Below, piece by piece: positions 51,301-59,200 of a stretch of DNA of 64,000 nt (positions are counted from its first letter, which is position 1; every line of letters begins with the position of its first letter). This stretch comes from an uncultured Flavobacteriales bacterium. GTDB lineage: Bacteria; Bacteroidota; Bacteroidia; Palsa-965. The notes under the pieces were generated by a model. It had not been told where the DNA came from. It saw only the letters and a program-made list of their open reading frames with translations, and ran no database searches. Both the position numbers and the translations under genes were made by a program. The DNA lies in the NCBI GenBank assembly GCA_937974275.1, contig CALJIF010000026.1, positions 33,341 through 97,340 on the forward strand, in the 5' to 3' direction.

Positions 51301-52863
51301 ACCATTTGTTCTTCCGATAGCGCAATCAACCTTAACGGTTTCGTAACAGGTGGTGCAACACAGGGTATGTGGCTAACAGCAGGAGGAGGGACTTTTACAC
51401 CAAATGATTCTGTGCTGAATCCTGTTTACACGTTTTCACCAAGTGACATCGCTAACGGCAGCGTGACGTTCCAATTGACAACTACAGATCACGGCGCATG
51501 TCTTCCCGGAATAGATAGTGTAACATTTGTTCTTGGTCCTTTATCTGTTGTGAATGCAGGAGGCAACATAACTGCGTGCGCAGATAATCTTACCGTGCAA
51601 CTAGGGGGCAATGTTTCCGGAGCATCAACAACGGGAAATTGGATCTCATCAGGTAGCGGAACTTTTGTGCCTTCTTCGTCTGACTTGAATGCATCATACG
51701 TCTTGAGCGCATCTGATTCTCTTGCAGGTAGCGTAACACTGGTGTTAACTGCAACGAATACCGGCAGTTGCGTTCCTGCTACTGATTCGTTAATCATCAC
51801 GTTGAATTACCCGGCGACCGTGAATGCAGGTAATGATCAACAATTGTGTGCTGTAGCTGCGCCGATTCAACTGAATGGTTCGGTCTCAGGCGGAACGTCA
51901 ACGGGTGTATGGACAGCATCAGGAAGTGGTGTGTTCTCGCCATCACCTGCTGATTTAAATGCTACCTACATGCCAACTTCGTCTGATCTGTTAGCGGGCA
52001 GTGTAACATTAATTCTCACGTCCACCGGCAATGGCGCATGTAACGCTCGAACAGACACGGTTGTAATCAGCTTTGTAAATGGCGCAACGGTTAATGCAGG
52101 TAATGATTTTGTGATCTGCGGATCGGAAAACAGTGTTCAATTAAATGGTGTTATAAGTGGTATTACAACAACTGGAATATGGTCAACATCCGGAAGCGGC
52201 GTATTTAACCCAAATGCCGGAGCACTTAATGCAAGCTACACGCTAAGTGCAGCAGATTTAAGTTCCGGTAACGTAACGTTAGTGTTGACATCCACCAACA
52301 ACAATCAATGTCCTGCGCAATCAGATACGCTCCTGATTTCGGTTGTGGCTCCTCCTATTGCTGCATTTACCTCAATTAGTGGAGACTCTTTGGATGTATC
52401 ATTCACCGATCAATCAACAGGTGCAACATCTTGGTTCTGGACCTTTGGTGATGCTGGATCATCCACACAACAAAACCCTGTACATGTATATGCAAACGCG
52501 GGAGATTACGTGGTGACGTTGATTGTGACAGGGGCGGGCGGTTGCACTGATACTGCTATTGTTCAAGTTAACGCACAAGAAGAAGTATTACAACCGGTTG
52601 CGGTGCCTACCGGGTTTACGCCAAACAATGATGGCAAAAACGATGTGCTTCATGTTTTGGGTGGACCATTCTCTGAAGTGGAATTCCATATTTACAACGG
52701 GTGGGGTAATGAAGTTTTTGCAACGAGCGATCCTGCTGTAGGTTGGGACGGAAATTTCAAAGGCAAGCCTCAACCCGGAGGAGTTTACTTCTACACAGTA
52801 ATTGGAATTCGCATTGATGGCAAACCTGTTAATCTATCAGGAAACGTAACACTTATTCGATAA
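45379..52863 (+). CDS. Giant T9SS type B surface protein with 21 Ig-like repeats
   Basis: A 2494-residue exported protein. After the signal peptide (about 1-26) comes an N-terminal domain (about 30-460) resembling the IgGFc-binding protein N-terminal domain. Then 21 Ig-like repeats of about 85-90 residues follow (about 468-2320), each starting with an NAGxDQxxCANN-type motif and ending TLTLTxTGNGxC...V(S/T)DxxxITxxPAPT. Next are a PKD domain (about 2325-2400, with WFWTFGD) and a C-terminal gliding-motility/type B sorting domain (about 2410-2494, GFTPNNDGKND). It should be secreted by T9SS as an adhesin or gliding-related filament, probably with the PorP/SprF protein encoded 18 bases downstream. 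Confidence 0.92.
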   Translation: MNSTATRLVRALIFLLAFVLQAPTFAQSGNDFWLAPPDVTDLHNPPGGEPLFLLLSSTGAASTVTISQPANGSFVPIVVNVQANRSARVNLTAFKTQLETRPTNTILNTGLRIQSTTPITAYYEVSNTNNTDVWALKGPNALGTEFYIPLHKHAPFFNHTFAAPHFAYASFDIVATQNNTVVTIYSPVPVDGHPALQQFSITLNAGQTYSCGWTGANYTQPATHPSGAVVLADKPIAVSLKDDSNHNPSGGCYDLMGDQIVPVNVLGTDYIAVKGSLNNTGDESVIITATRNNTQIFLDGSPTPVITLFAGEYYRVDMDYLSASANNSVFISASQPIYAVHVTGFGCESGMALLPPLNCAGSQSVNFVRSTNESFFITLLVRSAAVNNFTITGPGTATINPASFVVVPGTGGVWRAARIQYNLTQVPVDSTFRVQNSADVFALGIINGGASSGCRYGYFSEFVAPIAVNAGVDQTICANTSATLSGNIAGGTTTGIWSSSGTGSFAPSNTALNATYSPSAADIAAGTVTLTLTSTGACVPVADNMTLTITPAPTANAGPDQSRCANNANVTLAGAVTVATGGIWTGGAGSYIPNNTTLNAVYVPTPAEIAAGNLVLTLTTTGNGICNATNDNIQITFTPAPTVNAGANIVRCSNNPAATLNGSVIGATGGVWTGGSGSFSPSATALNAVYTPSVSEISAGNVTLTLTSTGNGTCNAVSDQVLISFTPPPTANAGPDQTKCANNAATTLAGSVTVASGGTWSGGLGTFAPNNNSLSATYNPTAAEIAAGSVTLTLTTTGNGTCLAVTDQMTIFFTPAPTANAGIDRTVCANNAAVNLTGAVTVATGGVWSGGAGTFSPNNTTLNATYTPSAAEITAGTVTLTLTTTGNSACNAVSDNMIITITPAPSVNAGADVVRCSNNPSVTLNGSVTVASGGTWSGGAGAFSPSNTALNATYTPTPAEISSGSVTLTLTSTGNGTCNAVSDQMIITFSPSPTANAGPDQTKCANNAATVLAGAVSIASGGQWSGGLGVFSPNANTLNATYTPSATEIASGSVTLTLTTTGNGTCNAVTDQMTIFFTPAPTVNAGADIVVCANNATASLNGSFTISSGVVWSGGAGTFSPSNTAANATYTPSAGEIAAGSVTLTLTTTGNGLCNAVNDQVLITITPAPIVNAGLDISSCANNSIISLSGQVFNATGGAWSGGAGTYFPSNTTLNATYTPTSAEIAAGTLTLTLTSTGNGACVAVTDQVNITFAPSPVANAGNNQTVCGNNSTVTLNGSVNFCAGGQWSGGLGMFNPSSTALNASYTPTAGEIASGFVNLVLTTTGNGACLPVTDTVRINFTPAPTVNAGANQISCANNPSVTLNGSFTVASGVIWSGGTGTFNPSNTSPNATYTPSATEISAGSVTLTLTTTGNGTCLPETDNVTITITPAPTVNAGLDQTVCVNALTVALSGSVSGPTNTGIWSSSGTGNFIPNNTTLNASYVCSAQDSALGSVTLTLTSSNNGACNAVSDVMVITILPAGTANAGNNVTVCANNSNITLNGQVGGGATTGTWSTSGNGIFLPNPNTLNGTYVPGPVDIATGSVTLFLQANSCNTAIDSIVVTITPAPVVSAGPNQTLCASSPNAQLAGSVSGGSTTGVWTSNGSGTFSPSASDLGATYIPSPADIANQSVTLILTSTNNGNCAPVSDTVVINIFPTGTAAAGPDQVVCSNNPNITLNGVLGGGATQGQWNSTGTGTFVPSDTALNATYVPSPADISSGSISLVLVATNSCNNATDFMNVIFNPAPSVDAGTTQFACGSGSFFNLNGSVTGATGGIWSGGNGTFSPNNTALNAVYTPSASELSQGFVILTLTSTGNGNCNPEQDTVTLYVTPGIVVNAGVDQSVCISSSSTQLQGIVSNGSTTGIWSTLGSGTFIPNDSALNALYQFSPADTAAGSVTLVLTSTNNGVCPVETDTVVITFGPSAFAFAGFDQTICSSDSAINLNGFVTGGATQGMWLTAGGGTFTPNDSVLNPVYTFSPSDIANGSVTFQLTTTDHGACLPGIDSVTFVLGPLSVVNAGGNITACADNLTVQLGGNVSGASTTGNWISSGSGTFVPSSSDLNASYVLSASDSLAGSVTLVLTATNTGSCVPATDSLIITLNYPATVNAGNDQQLCAVAAPIQLNGSVSGGTSTGVWTASGSGVFSPSPADLNATYMPTSSDLLAGSVTLILTSTGNGACNARTDTVVISFVNGATVNAGNDFVICGSENSVQLNGVISGITTTGIWSTSGSGVFNPNAGALNASYTLSAADLSSGNVTLVLTSTNNNQCPAQSDTLLISVVAPPIAAFTSISGDSLDVSFTDQSTGATSWFWTFGDAGSSTQQNPVHVYANAGDYVVTLIVTGAGGCTDTAIVQVNAQEEVLQPVAVPTGFTPNNDGKNDVLHVLGGPFSEVEFHIYNGWGNEVFATSDPAVGWDGNFKGKPQPGGVYFYTVIGIRIDGKPVNLSGNVTLIR
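46780..52340 (+). repeat. 21 tandem coding repeats of about 260 bases
   Basis: DNA region encoding the Ig-like repeats of the giant protein. Repeats 2-11 are closely alike and contain GGxWSGGxGTFxP-type cores. Repeats 1 and 12-21 are more varied and mostly have the longer G(T/S)TTGxW form, so two sub-families alternate by block. Confidence 0.85.
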
Positions 52864-52881
52864 TCCCAAACACAGACTACT

Positions 52882-53883
52882 ATGACTATGCGCACCTCAT
52901 TTCGCATGATTATTTTCACTTCCGTGTTTGCGGTAAGTGTTCCTACCATCGCACAAGACTTTCATTTGTCTCAGTACGACATGGCTCCGTTGTATTATAA
53001 TCCTGCTGTTACAGGAATGCAATTCGAGCAAGACATGAAGTTTCGTATCGCAGCAAACTACCGCTCGCAATGGCAAAAACTGCAAGGCAAACCATACTCC
53101 TCTGTATGCGTAGGCTATGATATGCCTATTGATAGGTTCGGTGCCGGTATTTTAATTATGGACCATATCGCAGGAACGTCCAACTTTGGGACCTTCCAGT
53201 TTTTGGCCTCCGGCGCTTATCAAATTACCGACCCTGAAAGCAAAAAGCACTTTCTGTCTACGGGAATACAAATTGGTTTTATGCAAAAGCGCTTCAATCA
53301 AGGCAATTTGCTGTTCGAATCACAGTATACTTCAGATGGACTGGATCCGAATATGGATAGCGGGGAATTGCTCGACAGACAAAGTATTGTCCGACTGGAC
53401 GCTAACATGGGGATATTCTACAAATACACTGATCCCAACAAGCGATTTGATCCTTCTGTCGGATTCTCTGTATATCATGTCAACATGCCGAACGAGTCAT
53501 TTACAGGGCAAATGAGTCGATTGCCTATGCGCTTTAATTTGATAACAAACTGTGATATTCACATCAACGAAACATTTATCATTACTCCGAATGTTTTATT
53601 GATGTATCAACGAAAGGCAACCGAAATAAATGCAGGCGCTTTGATGGGATACAAATTTAACGAGAGCAATTACACGTTGCTGGCAGGTGGCAGTTATCGA
53701 CATAAAGACGCTGTAATTATCCATGCCGGAATTAGACAAGGGAACAACGTCTTTCGTATCAGCTACGATCTGATCACAAGTCCATTAAAGAATTTTGGTG
53801 GCGTGCGCGGCGGATTTGAAATGGGTGTAATATACACAGGAGTTGGGCGCGGCGGAGGCGGCGTTAGAAGCAGTATGAATTAA
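52882..53883 (+). CDS. PorP/SprF family T9SS outer-membrane protein
   Basis: A 333-residue exported beta-barrel-type protein. The signal peptide ends near TIAQD (residue 25). The mature start FHLSQYDMAPLYYNPAVTG and the early RSQW segment are the signature of the PorP/SprF family. These proteins are usually encoded directly downstream of large type B T9SS substrates and are thought to help secrete or anchor them. The pair with the giant upstream gene fits this well, and the two share a terminator. Confidence 0.95.
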   Translation: MTMRTSFRMIIFTSVFAVSVPTIAQDFHLSQYDMAPLYYNPAVTGMQFEQDMKFRIAANYRSQWQKLQGKPYSSVCVGYDMPIDRFGAGILIMDHIAGTSNFGTFQFLASGAYQITDPESKKHFLSTGIQIGFMQKRFNQGNLLFESQYTSDGLDPNMDSGELLDRQSIVRLDANMGIFYKYTDPNKRFDPSVGFSVYHVNMPNESFTGQMSRLPMRFNLITNCDIHINETFIITPNVLLMYQRKATEINAGALMGYKFNESNYTLLAGGSYRHKDAVIIHAGIRQGNNVFRISYDLITSPLKNFGGVRGGFEMGVIYTGVGRGGGGVRSSMN

Positions 53884-53888
53884 TACAA

Positions 53889-53913
53889 AAGGGCGCTGAA
53901 AAACAGCGCCCTT
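53889..53913. terminator. Terminator after the PorP/SprF gene
   Basis: A ten-base-pair stem AAGGGCGCTG/CAGCGCCCTT with a five-A loop. Flanking T on one side and A on the other allow use in both directions, for PorP/SprF and for the convergent yceI-like gene. Confidence 0.8.
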
Positions 53914-53935
53914 CGTTTATTGTTATATCAAGGTT

Positions 53936-54466
53936 TTATTGCGCCTTCGCTAACTGAATGTTCGCAATCAACTTCACGTCTTCACTAACCACAACTCCAC
54001 CTGCTTCAGTTGCTGCATTCCAGGTTAAACCAAAATCTTTACGATTGATGGTTCCTGTCAACTCAAACCCGGATTTAGTGTTCCCGTAAGGGTCTTTCAT
54101 GATTCCTCCGTGTTCAACATTAAATTCAACAGGCTTTGTTACACCGCGAAGAGTCAAATTTCCTGCAAGTTTGTAATTGTTGCCTCCTGCCTTTTTCATT
54201 GATGTTGCAACAAATGAAAGTCTTGGATGATTCGCCGCATCAAAAAAGTCGGGGCTCTTCAAATGCCCGTCACGCTGTTCGTTTCCGGTATGAATAGAAT
54301 CAATATCTGCGGAAAACTGAACATTGGCGTTGTCAAAATCGTCGCCTTCTGTTTCAGCTTCTGCATTAAAACTTCCGAAAGACCCCGTAACTGTTGAAAT
54401 TACAAGGTGCTTTACTTTAAACTGCACTTCGGAATGCGCAGGGTCTATTGTCCATTTTGTTTTCAT
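53936..54466 (-). CDS. YceI-family lipid/isoprenoid-binding protein
   Basis: A 176-residue YceI-like lipocalin-fold protein. The start WTIDPAHSEVQFKVKHL and the later GNLTLRGVTKPVEF are family signatures. It binds long amphiphilic molecules such as isoprenoid quinones. It has no signal peptide, so it is probably cytoplasmic here. An earlier in-frame start at 54484 overlaps the -7 box, so ATG 54466 is chosen. Confidence 0.93.
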   Translation of the reverse strand: MKTKWTIDPAHSEVQFKVKHLVISTVTGSFGSFNAEAETEGDDFDNANVQFSADIDSIHTGNEQRDGHLKSPDFFDAANHPRLSFVATSMKKAGGNNYKLAGNLTLRGVTKPVEFNVEHGGIMKDPYGNTKSGFELTGTINRKDFGLTWNAATEAGGVVVSEDVKLIANIQLAKAQ

Positions 54467-54483
54467 AGTGATGTTGTTTTGCA

Positions 54484-54491
54484 CAAAGATA
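54484..54491 (-). promoter_or_regulatory. -7 promoter box of the yceI-like gene
   Basis: The minus strand reads TATCTTTG, an exact TAnnTTTG match, 17 bases before ATG 54466, in an AT-rich upstream region. Confidence 0.55.
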
Positions 54492-54542
54492 TAAATTTAT
54501 TTGTATATACATATATTGTGTCGACATTTTTTATTTGCCCAA

Positions 54543-54574
54543 TAAAAAAGCCCCGAAAATGTGTATTCGGGGCT
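54543..54574 (-). terminator. Intrinsic terminator of the PIN-PhoH gene
   Basis: On the minus strand AGCCCCGAA/TTCGGGGCT (nine base pairs, eight-base loop) is followed by TTTTTTATT. Confidence 0.85.
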
Positions 54575-54593
54575 CGTTAAAGGTGAGTGTTGT

Positions 54594-55928
54594 TTACAAA
54601 TACTCATTCGCCAGATTCGCCAACTCACTTCGTTCGCCTTTATGCAACGTAATATGTGCGTAAAGCGACTTGCCTTTTAATCGGTCGATCATATACGACA
54701 AACCATTCGACTGGGTATCCAAATACGGCGTATCAATCTGATAAATATCTCCCGTAAAAACAATCTTGGTGTTTTCTCCTGCCCGGCTGATAATTGTTTT
54801 TACTTCATGCGGAGTAAGATTTTGCGCTTCATCTACAATGAAGAAAACATTGGACAAACTTCTTCCTCGAATGTATGCCAATGGACAAACCACGAGTTTC
54901 TCGTTTTCCACCATCTCGTTTATCTGTTTAAACTCACGGTCCTTCTCAGAATATTGACTCTTGATATATTTTAAATTATCCCAAAGCGGCTCCATATAAG
55001 GATTCACTTTAGATTTAATATCACCCGGCAAATAACCAATGTCTTTATTGCTTAACGGTACAATTGGTCGCGCCAGATAAATTTGATGATACTCGCGACG
55101 TTGTTCGAGTGCTCCCGCCAGAGATAGCAATGTTTTTCCCGTACCCGCAACACCTTGTATCGTAATCAGTTTTATTTCCGGACGAAGGATGGCGTCCAAT
55201 GCAAATGTCTGTTCTGCATTACGCGGCTGAATATTAAATGCACTTTGCTTTTTAACGCGCTCAAATAAATTTTGAGAGTCGTTATAATACGTCAAGACAG
55301 ACTTCTGTCCGTTCTTCAATATAAAATAATGATTAGCATTAAGACCTTGCTTCTTCAATGCGGCAGGTGCCTCAACAGTTTCCTTTTCATAAAGTTCATT
55401 AATAACTGTAACAGGCGTTTTATCTAAAACAGTACTTCCTGTATACAAATCCTGAGTGTCCTTTACTTTACCGGTTTCGTAATCTTCTGCGATTAAGTTT
55501 AAGGACTTGGCTTTTATTCGAAGGTTGATGTCTTTCGTAACAAGCACCACTTTTCTATCCGGATATTGCTCGGATAGGTGCAGGGCCGCATTCAATATTT
55601 TGTGATCTGCTTTTCGTTCACCAAAAACTTTTTCCGCATCAACGCTTGCCGATTGATTCATCTCAATCTTGAACATGCCGTGACCCCTGCCATTAATATT
55701 TACCCAATCTTTAAGCGTGTTTCTTCCGCTTATCTTATCGACATATCGCGTGAACTCTCTTGCTGCAAAATTTTTAGTGTCATTCCCTTTTTTAAAATTG
55801 TCCAGTTCTTCCAACACGGTAATCGGAACAACCACATCGTGCTCTTTAAAATTCTTCACTGCATCGTGATCGTATATGATAACCGATGTGTCTAATACGA
55901 AGATCTTTTTCTCCTTTGCCTTTGCCAT
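54594..55928 (-). CDS. PIN-PhoH ribonuclease/ATPase (YlaK-like)
   Basis: A 444-residue two-domain protein. The N-terminal PIN nuclease domain (about 6-140) has FVLDTSVIIYD and EELDNFKKG, with acidic residues for metal binding. The C-terminal PhoH ATPase (about 240-444) has Walker A GVAGTGKT and Walker B FFIVDEAQN. PhoH2-type proteins of this layout are RNA helicase/ribonucleases. The gene stands alone. I see no partner antitoxin gene next to it, so I do not call it a toxin-antitoxin system. Confidence 0.9.
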   Translation of the reverse strand: MAKAKEKKIFVLDTSVIIYDHDAVKNFKEHDVVVPITVLEELDNFKKGNDTKNFAAREFTRYVDKISGRNTLKDWVNINGRGHGMFKIEMNQSASVDAEKVFGERKADHKILNAALHLSEQYPDRKVVLVTKDINLRIKAKSLNLIAEDYETGKVKDTQDLYTGSTVLDKTPVTVINELYEKETVEAPAALKKQGLNANHYFILKNGQKSVLTYYNDSQNLFERVKKQSAFNIQPRNAEQTFALDAILRPEIKLITIQGVAGTGKTLLSLAGALEQRREYHQIYLARPIVPLSNKDIGYLPGDIKSKVNPYMEPLWDNLKYIKSQYSEKDREFKQINEMVENEKLVVCPLAYIRGRSLSNVFFIVDEAQNLTPHEVKTIISRAGENTKIVFTGDIYQIDTPYLDTQSNGLSYMIDRLKGKSLYAHITLHKGERSELANLANEYL

Positions 55929-56229
55929 AAAAATTGGGTTACGTGTTAAGCTAAACTAACAGTTCAAAATATGCTCTAAACACTACACGTTGTGTTTTAA
56001 TGAACATTTTACTGTTACCCAAAATCTCAGCTTTTCATTTTTGTCGAAAAAAATCAGCCTTTAGTCGAAGTGCTTGATTTTCAAAGATGTATTTCGTATA
56101 CTTGTTATGCGTGAGGTCGTGTAGTCGTTGATCCAATATTGATCAATTATTAACATTTAATGATTGGTCGTATGGAAAATGATTTTGCGATTGCCCTATA
56201 AACCAACACACCAAGCAAACCAACCAAGT
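55929..56229 (+). promoter_or_regulatory. 301-base intergenic region with candidate promoter
   Basis: No gene is seen here. TTG at 56074-56076 and TATACTTG at 56097-56104 are 20 bases apart and form a plausible -33/-7 pair for the T9SS gene at 56230. This would give a leader of about 120 bases. The leader contains the inverted repeat TTGATC-N7-GATCAA at 56128-56146. Confidence 0.35.
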
Positions 56230-59200
56230 ATGAATACAAAGTCCGTTTTCGGAAAGATCGTTGCTGCAATTGCAGTAATGTCTGCGGTAGTGCCAGCAAA
56301 CGCACAAAACTGGCAAGATCCGCTCTCCAATCCCAACGCCAACTTTTACACGGTTCAATCCGCATTCTATGCAGAATGGGGACAACGCGAACAGCAGTTG
56401 TATCAGGCACAACAAGACAACACGCTGTTAAACAACAAGTGGCCGGGAGACGATCCTGCGAATCCAACTCCAATGCCATACATGAAAGGTGGCTACAAAC
56501 AATTTAAACGTTGGGAAGCTTTCGTAGAGCCGCGAGTATATCCTTCCGGAGATTTGACATTGCCTTCGTCTTCATTCGAGCGTTTCAACGAATATCTGGA
56601 TCAAAACAATGAAGCGTTGGCGCAATACATGCAGCGCTATGGCGCTCCGATTGGGTCACAAACAAATCGTGTAGCGGTTCAAGCTCCGTCGGTGTTGAGC
56701 AACCCCTGGCAGTTTGTTGGCCCTAATGGATTTCCAACGGGCGGTGGTGCAGGACGTGTGAATTGCGTTCGTTTCGACCCTACTAACGTAAACATTATGT
56801 ATGCCGGCACTCCTGCCGGTGGATTGTGGAGATCAACAAACGCAGGCATTAACTGGACTTTGATTTCGAGCACAGACGCATTGGCGTCAATTGGTGTTAC
56901 TGACATTGCAATTGATCATACCAACACTCAAGTATTGTATATCGCTACAGGTGATGGTGATGCAGGTGACACATACAGTATTGGTGTATTGAAATCAACG
57001 GATGGTGGCGCAACTTGGAATACAACCGGACTAAACTGGACTGTTAACCAAGGCCGCGTAATCAGCAAATTGCTGATGCACCCTACGAACAATCAGATTC
57101 TCCTTGCTGCTACAAGTAACGGTATTTATCGCACAACTGATGGTGGTGCAACTTGGACTCAAACACAAAACACCAACTCATTTAAAGACATGGAGTTTAA
57201 ACCGGGAGATCCAAATACCGTATACGCTACCGGCACTCGTTTCTTTAAATCAACAAACAACGGAGCAACCTGGACACAAATAACAACAGGGCTTCCAACC
57301 AACACCCAAACTAATCGTATGGCCATTGCAGTATCTCCTGCAAATCCTGCATATGTATATGTATTGGCCGGCTCTGCCGCAAATAGCGGTTATTATGGAA
57401 CGTATCGTTCAACCGATAGTGGAACAACATTTACACAGCGCTCCAACTCTCCAAACTTGTTAGGTTGGTCTAGCACAGGCAACGATACAGGAGGACAAAG
57501 TTGGTACGATTTGGCTATCGCTGTTTCTCCCACAAATGCTGACGTAGTAATTGTTGGTGGTGTCAATATTTGGCGCTCTACCAATGGTGGAACCAACTGG
57601 ACGATTAACGGCCACTGGACAGGAACAGGCGCCCCTTATGTTCACGCAGATATTCACGATTTGATTTTCTTGCCGGGCAGCGGAACAACTTACTATTCCG
57701 GAAATGATGGTGGTGTTTTCCGCACAACCAACAGCGGCGTCGCATGGACCGATCAAAGTGCCGACCTTGACATCGCGCAGATTTACCGCATTGGCTTGTC
57801 TGCGTCTAACGCTTCATTATGGATCACCGGTCACCAGGACAACGGAACTAACATTCGCAACGGAGCCAACTACTATGAAACATTAGGCGGTGACGGCATG
57901 GACTGCTTCATCGACCGTACCAACAATAACGTGATGTATGCTGAATATTATAATGGTGCATTCAATCGTTCTACTAATGGTGGCGCGTCTTGGACGGGCA
58001 TTACAAATGGCTTATCAGGAACAGCGCCTTGGGTTACCGCTTGGTACCAAGATCCTGCTACAGCAAACACTATTTACTGTGGCCGAACGAATATGTTCCG
58101 TTCAACGAATCAGGGTACAAACTGGACTCAATTAACTGCGCTTCCTGCGTCTCCTTCAGGTACAGTTGTTGACTTCCGTATCGCACCTTCTAACAATCAG
58201 ATCATTTATGTTGCACGTGCTACCGGCTTATTCAAAACAACAAACGCAGGAACATCGTGGACAACCATTACAGGAACATTGCCTGTTGGAAGTGCAGCAA
58301 TCACGCGCGTTGCTGTAGCGCCAAATGATCCTAACACAGTGTATGTTACTTTCTCAGGATATTCAAGTGGAAATAAGGTGTACCGTTCTACTGACGGAGG
58401 TACAACATGGACCAACTTCTCTACAGGTCTTCCGAATATTCCTGCAAACTGTATCACAGTAATGCCGGGATCAACAACGGGCGCCGTATATATCGGAATG
58501 GACGTTGGAGTGTACTATCGCGATAACACGTTTACTTCATGGCAGCCGTATTTCACCGGCTTAACGAATGCGCCTGTATTTGATATTGAAATTTATCAAG
58601 GCACCGGAAAAGTTCGCGCAGCTACATACGGCCGTGGTGTTTGGGAGGCAGACATCTACAACCCGGGATCGTTGGCACCTGTTGCAGACTTTGCCGCTAA
58701 CCAAACCATAGTATGCGCCGGTAACGGTGTAAACTTTACGGACATGTCTTCATTCACGCCGACATCTTGGTCGTGGACATTCACCGGTGGTTCTCCGGCG
58801 ACTTCAACAGCTCAAAACCCAACCAACATTGTATGGTCAACTCCGGGAACATATCAAGTTTCATTAACTGCAACCAACGCAAACGGATCTGACTCCGAGA
58901 CGAAATCTGCATACATTACAGTTCTTGGCTCAACAACGCCTCCTCTTGTGGAAGGGTTTGAAAGCACCACATTCTTGCCAACCAACTGGGTTGCTAATAA
59001 CATTAACAACGACGGCATGTTCTGGGAGCGCACAAATACAGGGTTTAACTCTTCCTTCTCTGCGCGTTTCGACAACTATAACCTAAATGTTGCAGGAGCA
59101 AGAGACGAAATGTGGGCGCCACGCATGAATTGGTCGACATTGACTAATTGTACTCTAACTTTTGATGTTGCTTATGCACGTTATGATGCGAATTATTCTG

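Noticed and set aside
46780..52340. Repeat pattern that might be taken for a CRISPR array
   Set aside because: Repeats are about 260 bases, in frame and coding for Ig-like domains; there are no short identical repeats with unique spacers.
54594..55928. PIN-PhoH gene as part of a toxin-antitoxin system
   Set aside because: No small antitoxin-like gene lies next to it, the protein is a known two-domain form, and it has its own terminator.
56128..56146. TTGATC-N7-GATCAA repeat as another Fnr-type operator
   Set aside because: The spacing and half-sites do not match TGAY-N4-RTCA, and it lies downstream of the likely promoter. It may only form a leader hairpin.
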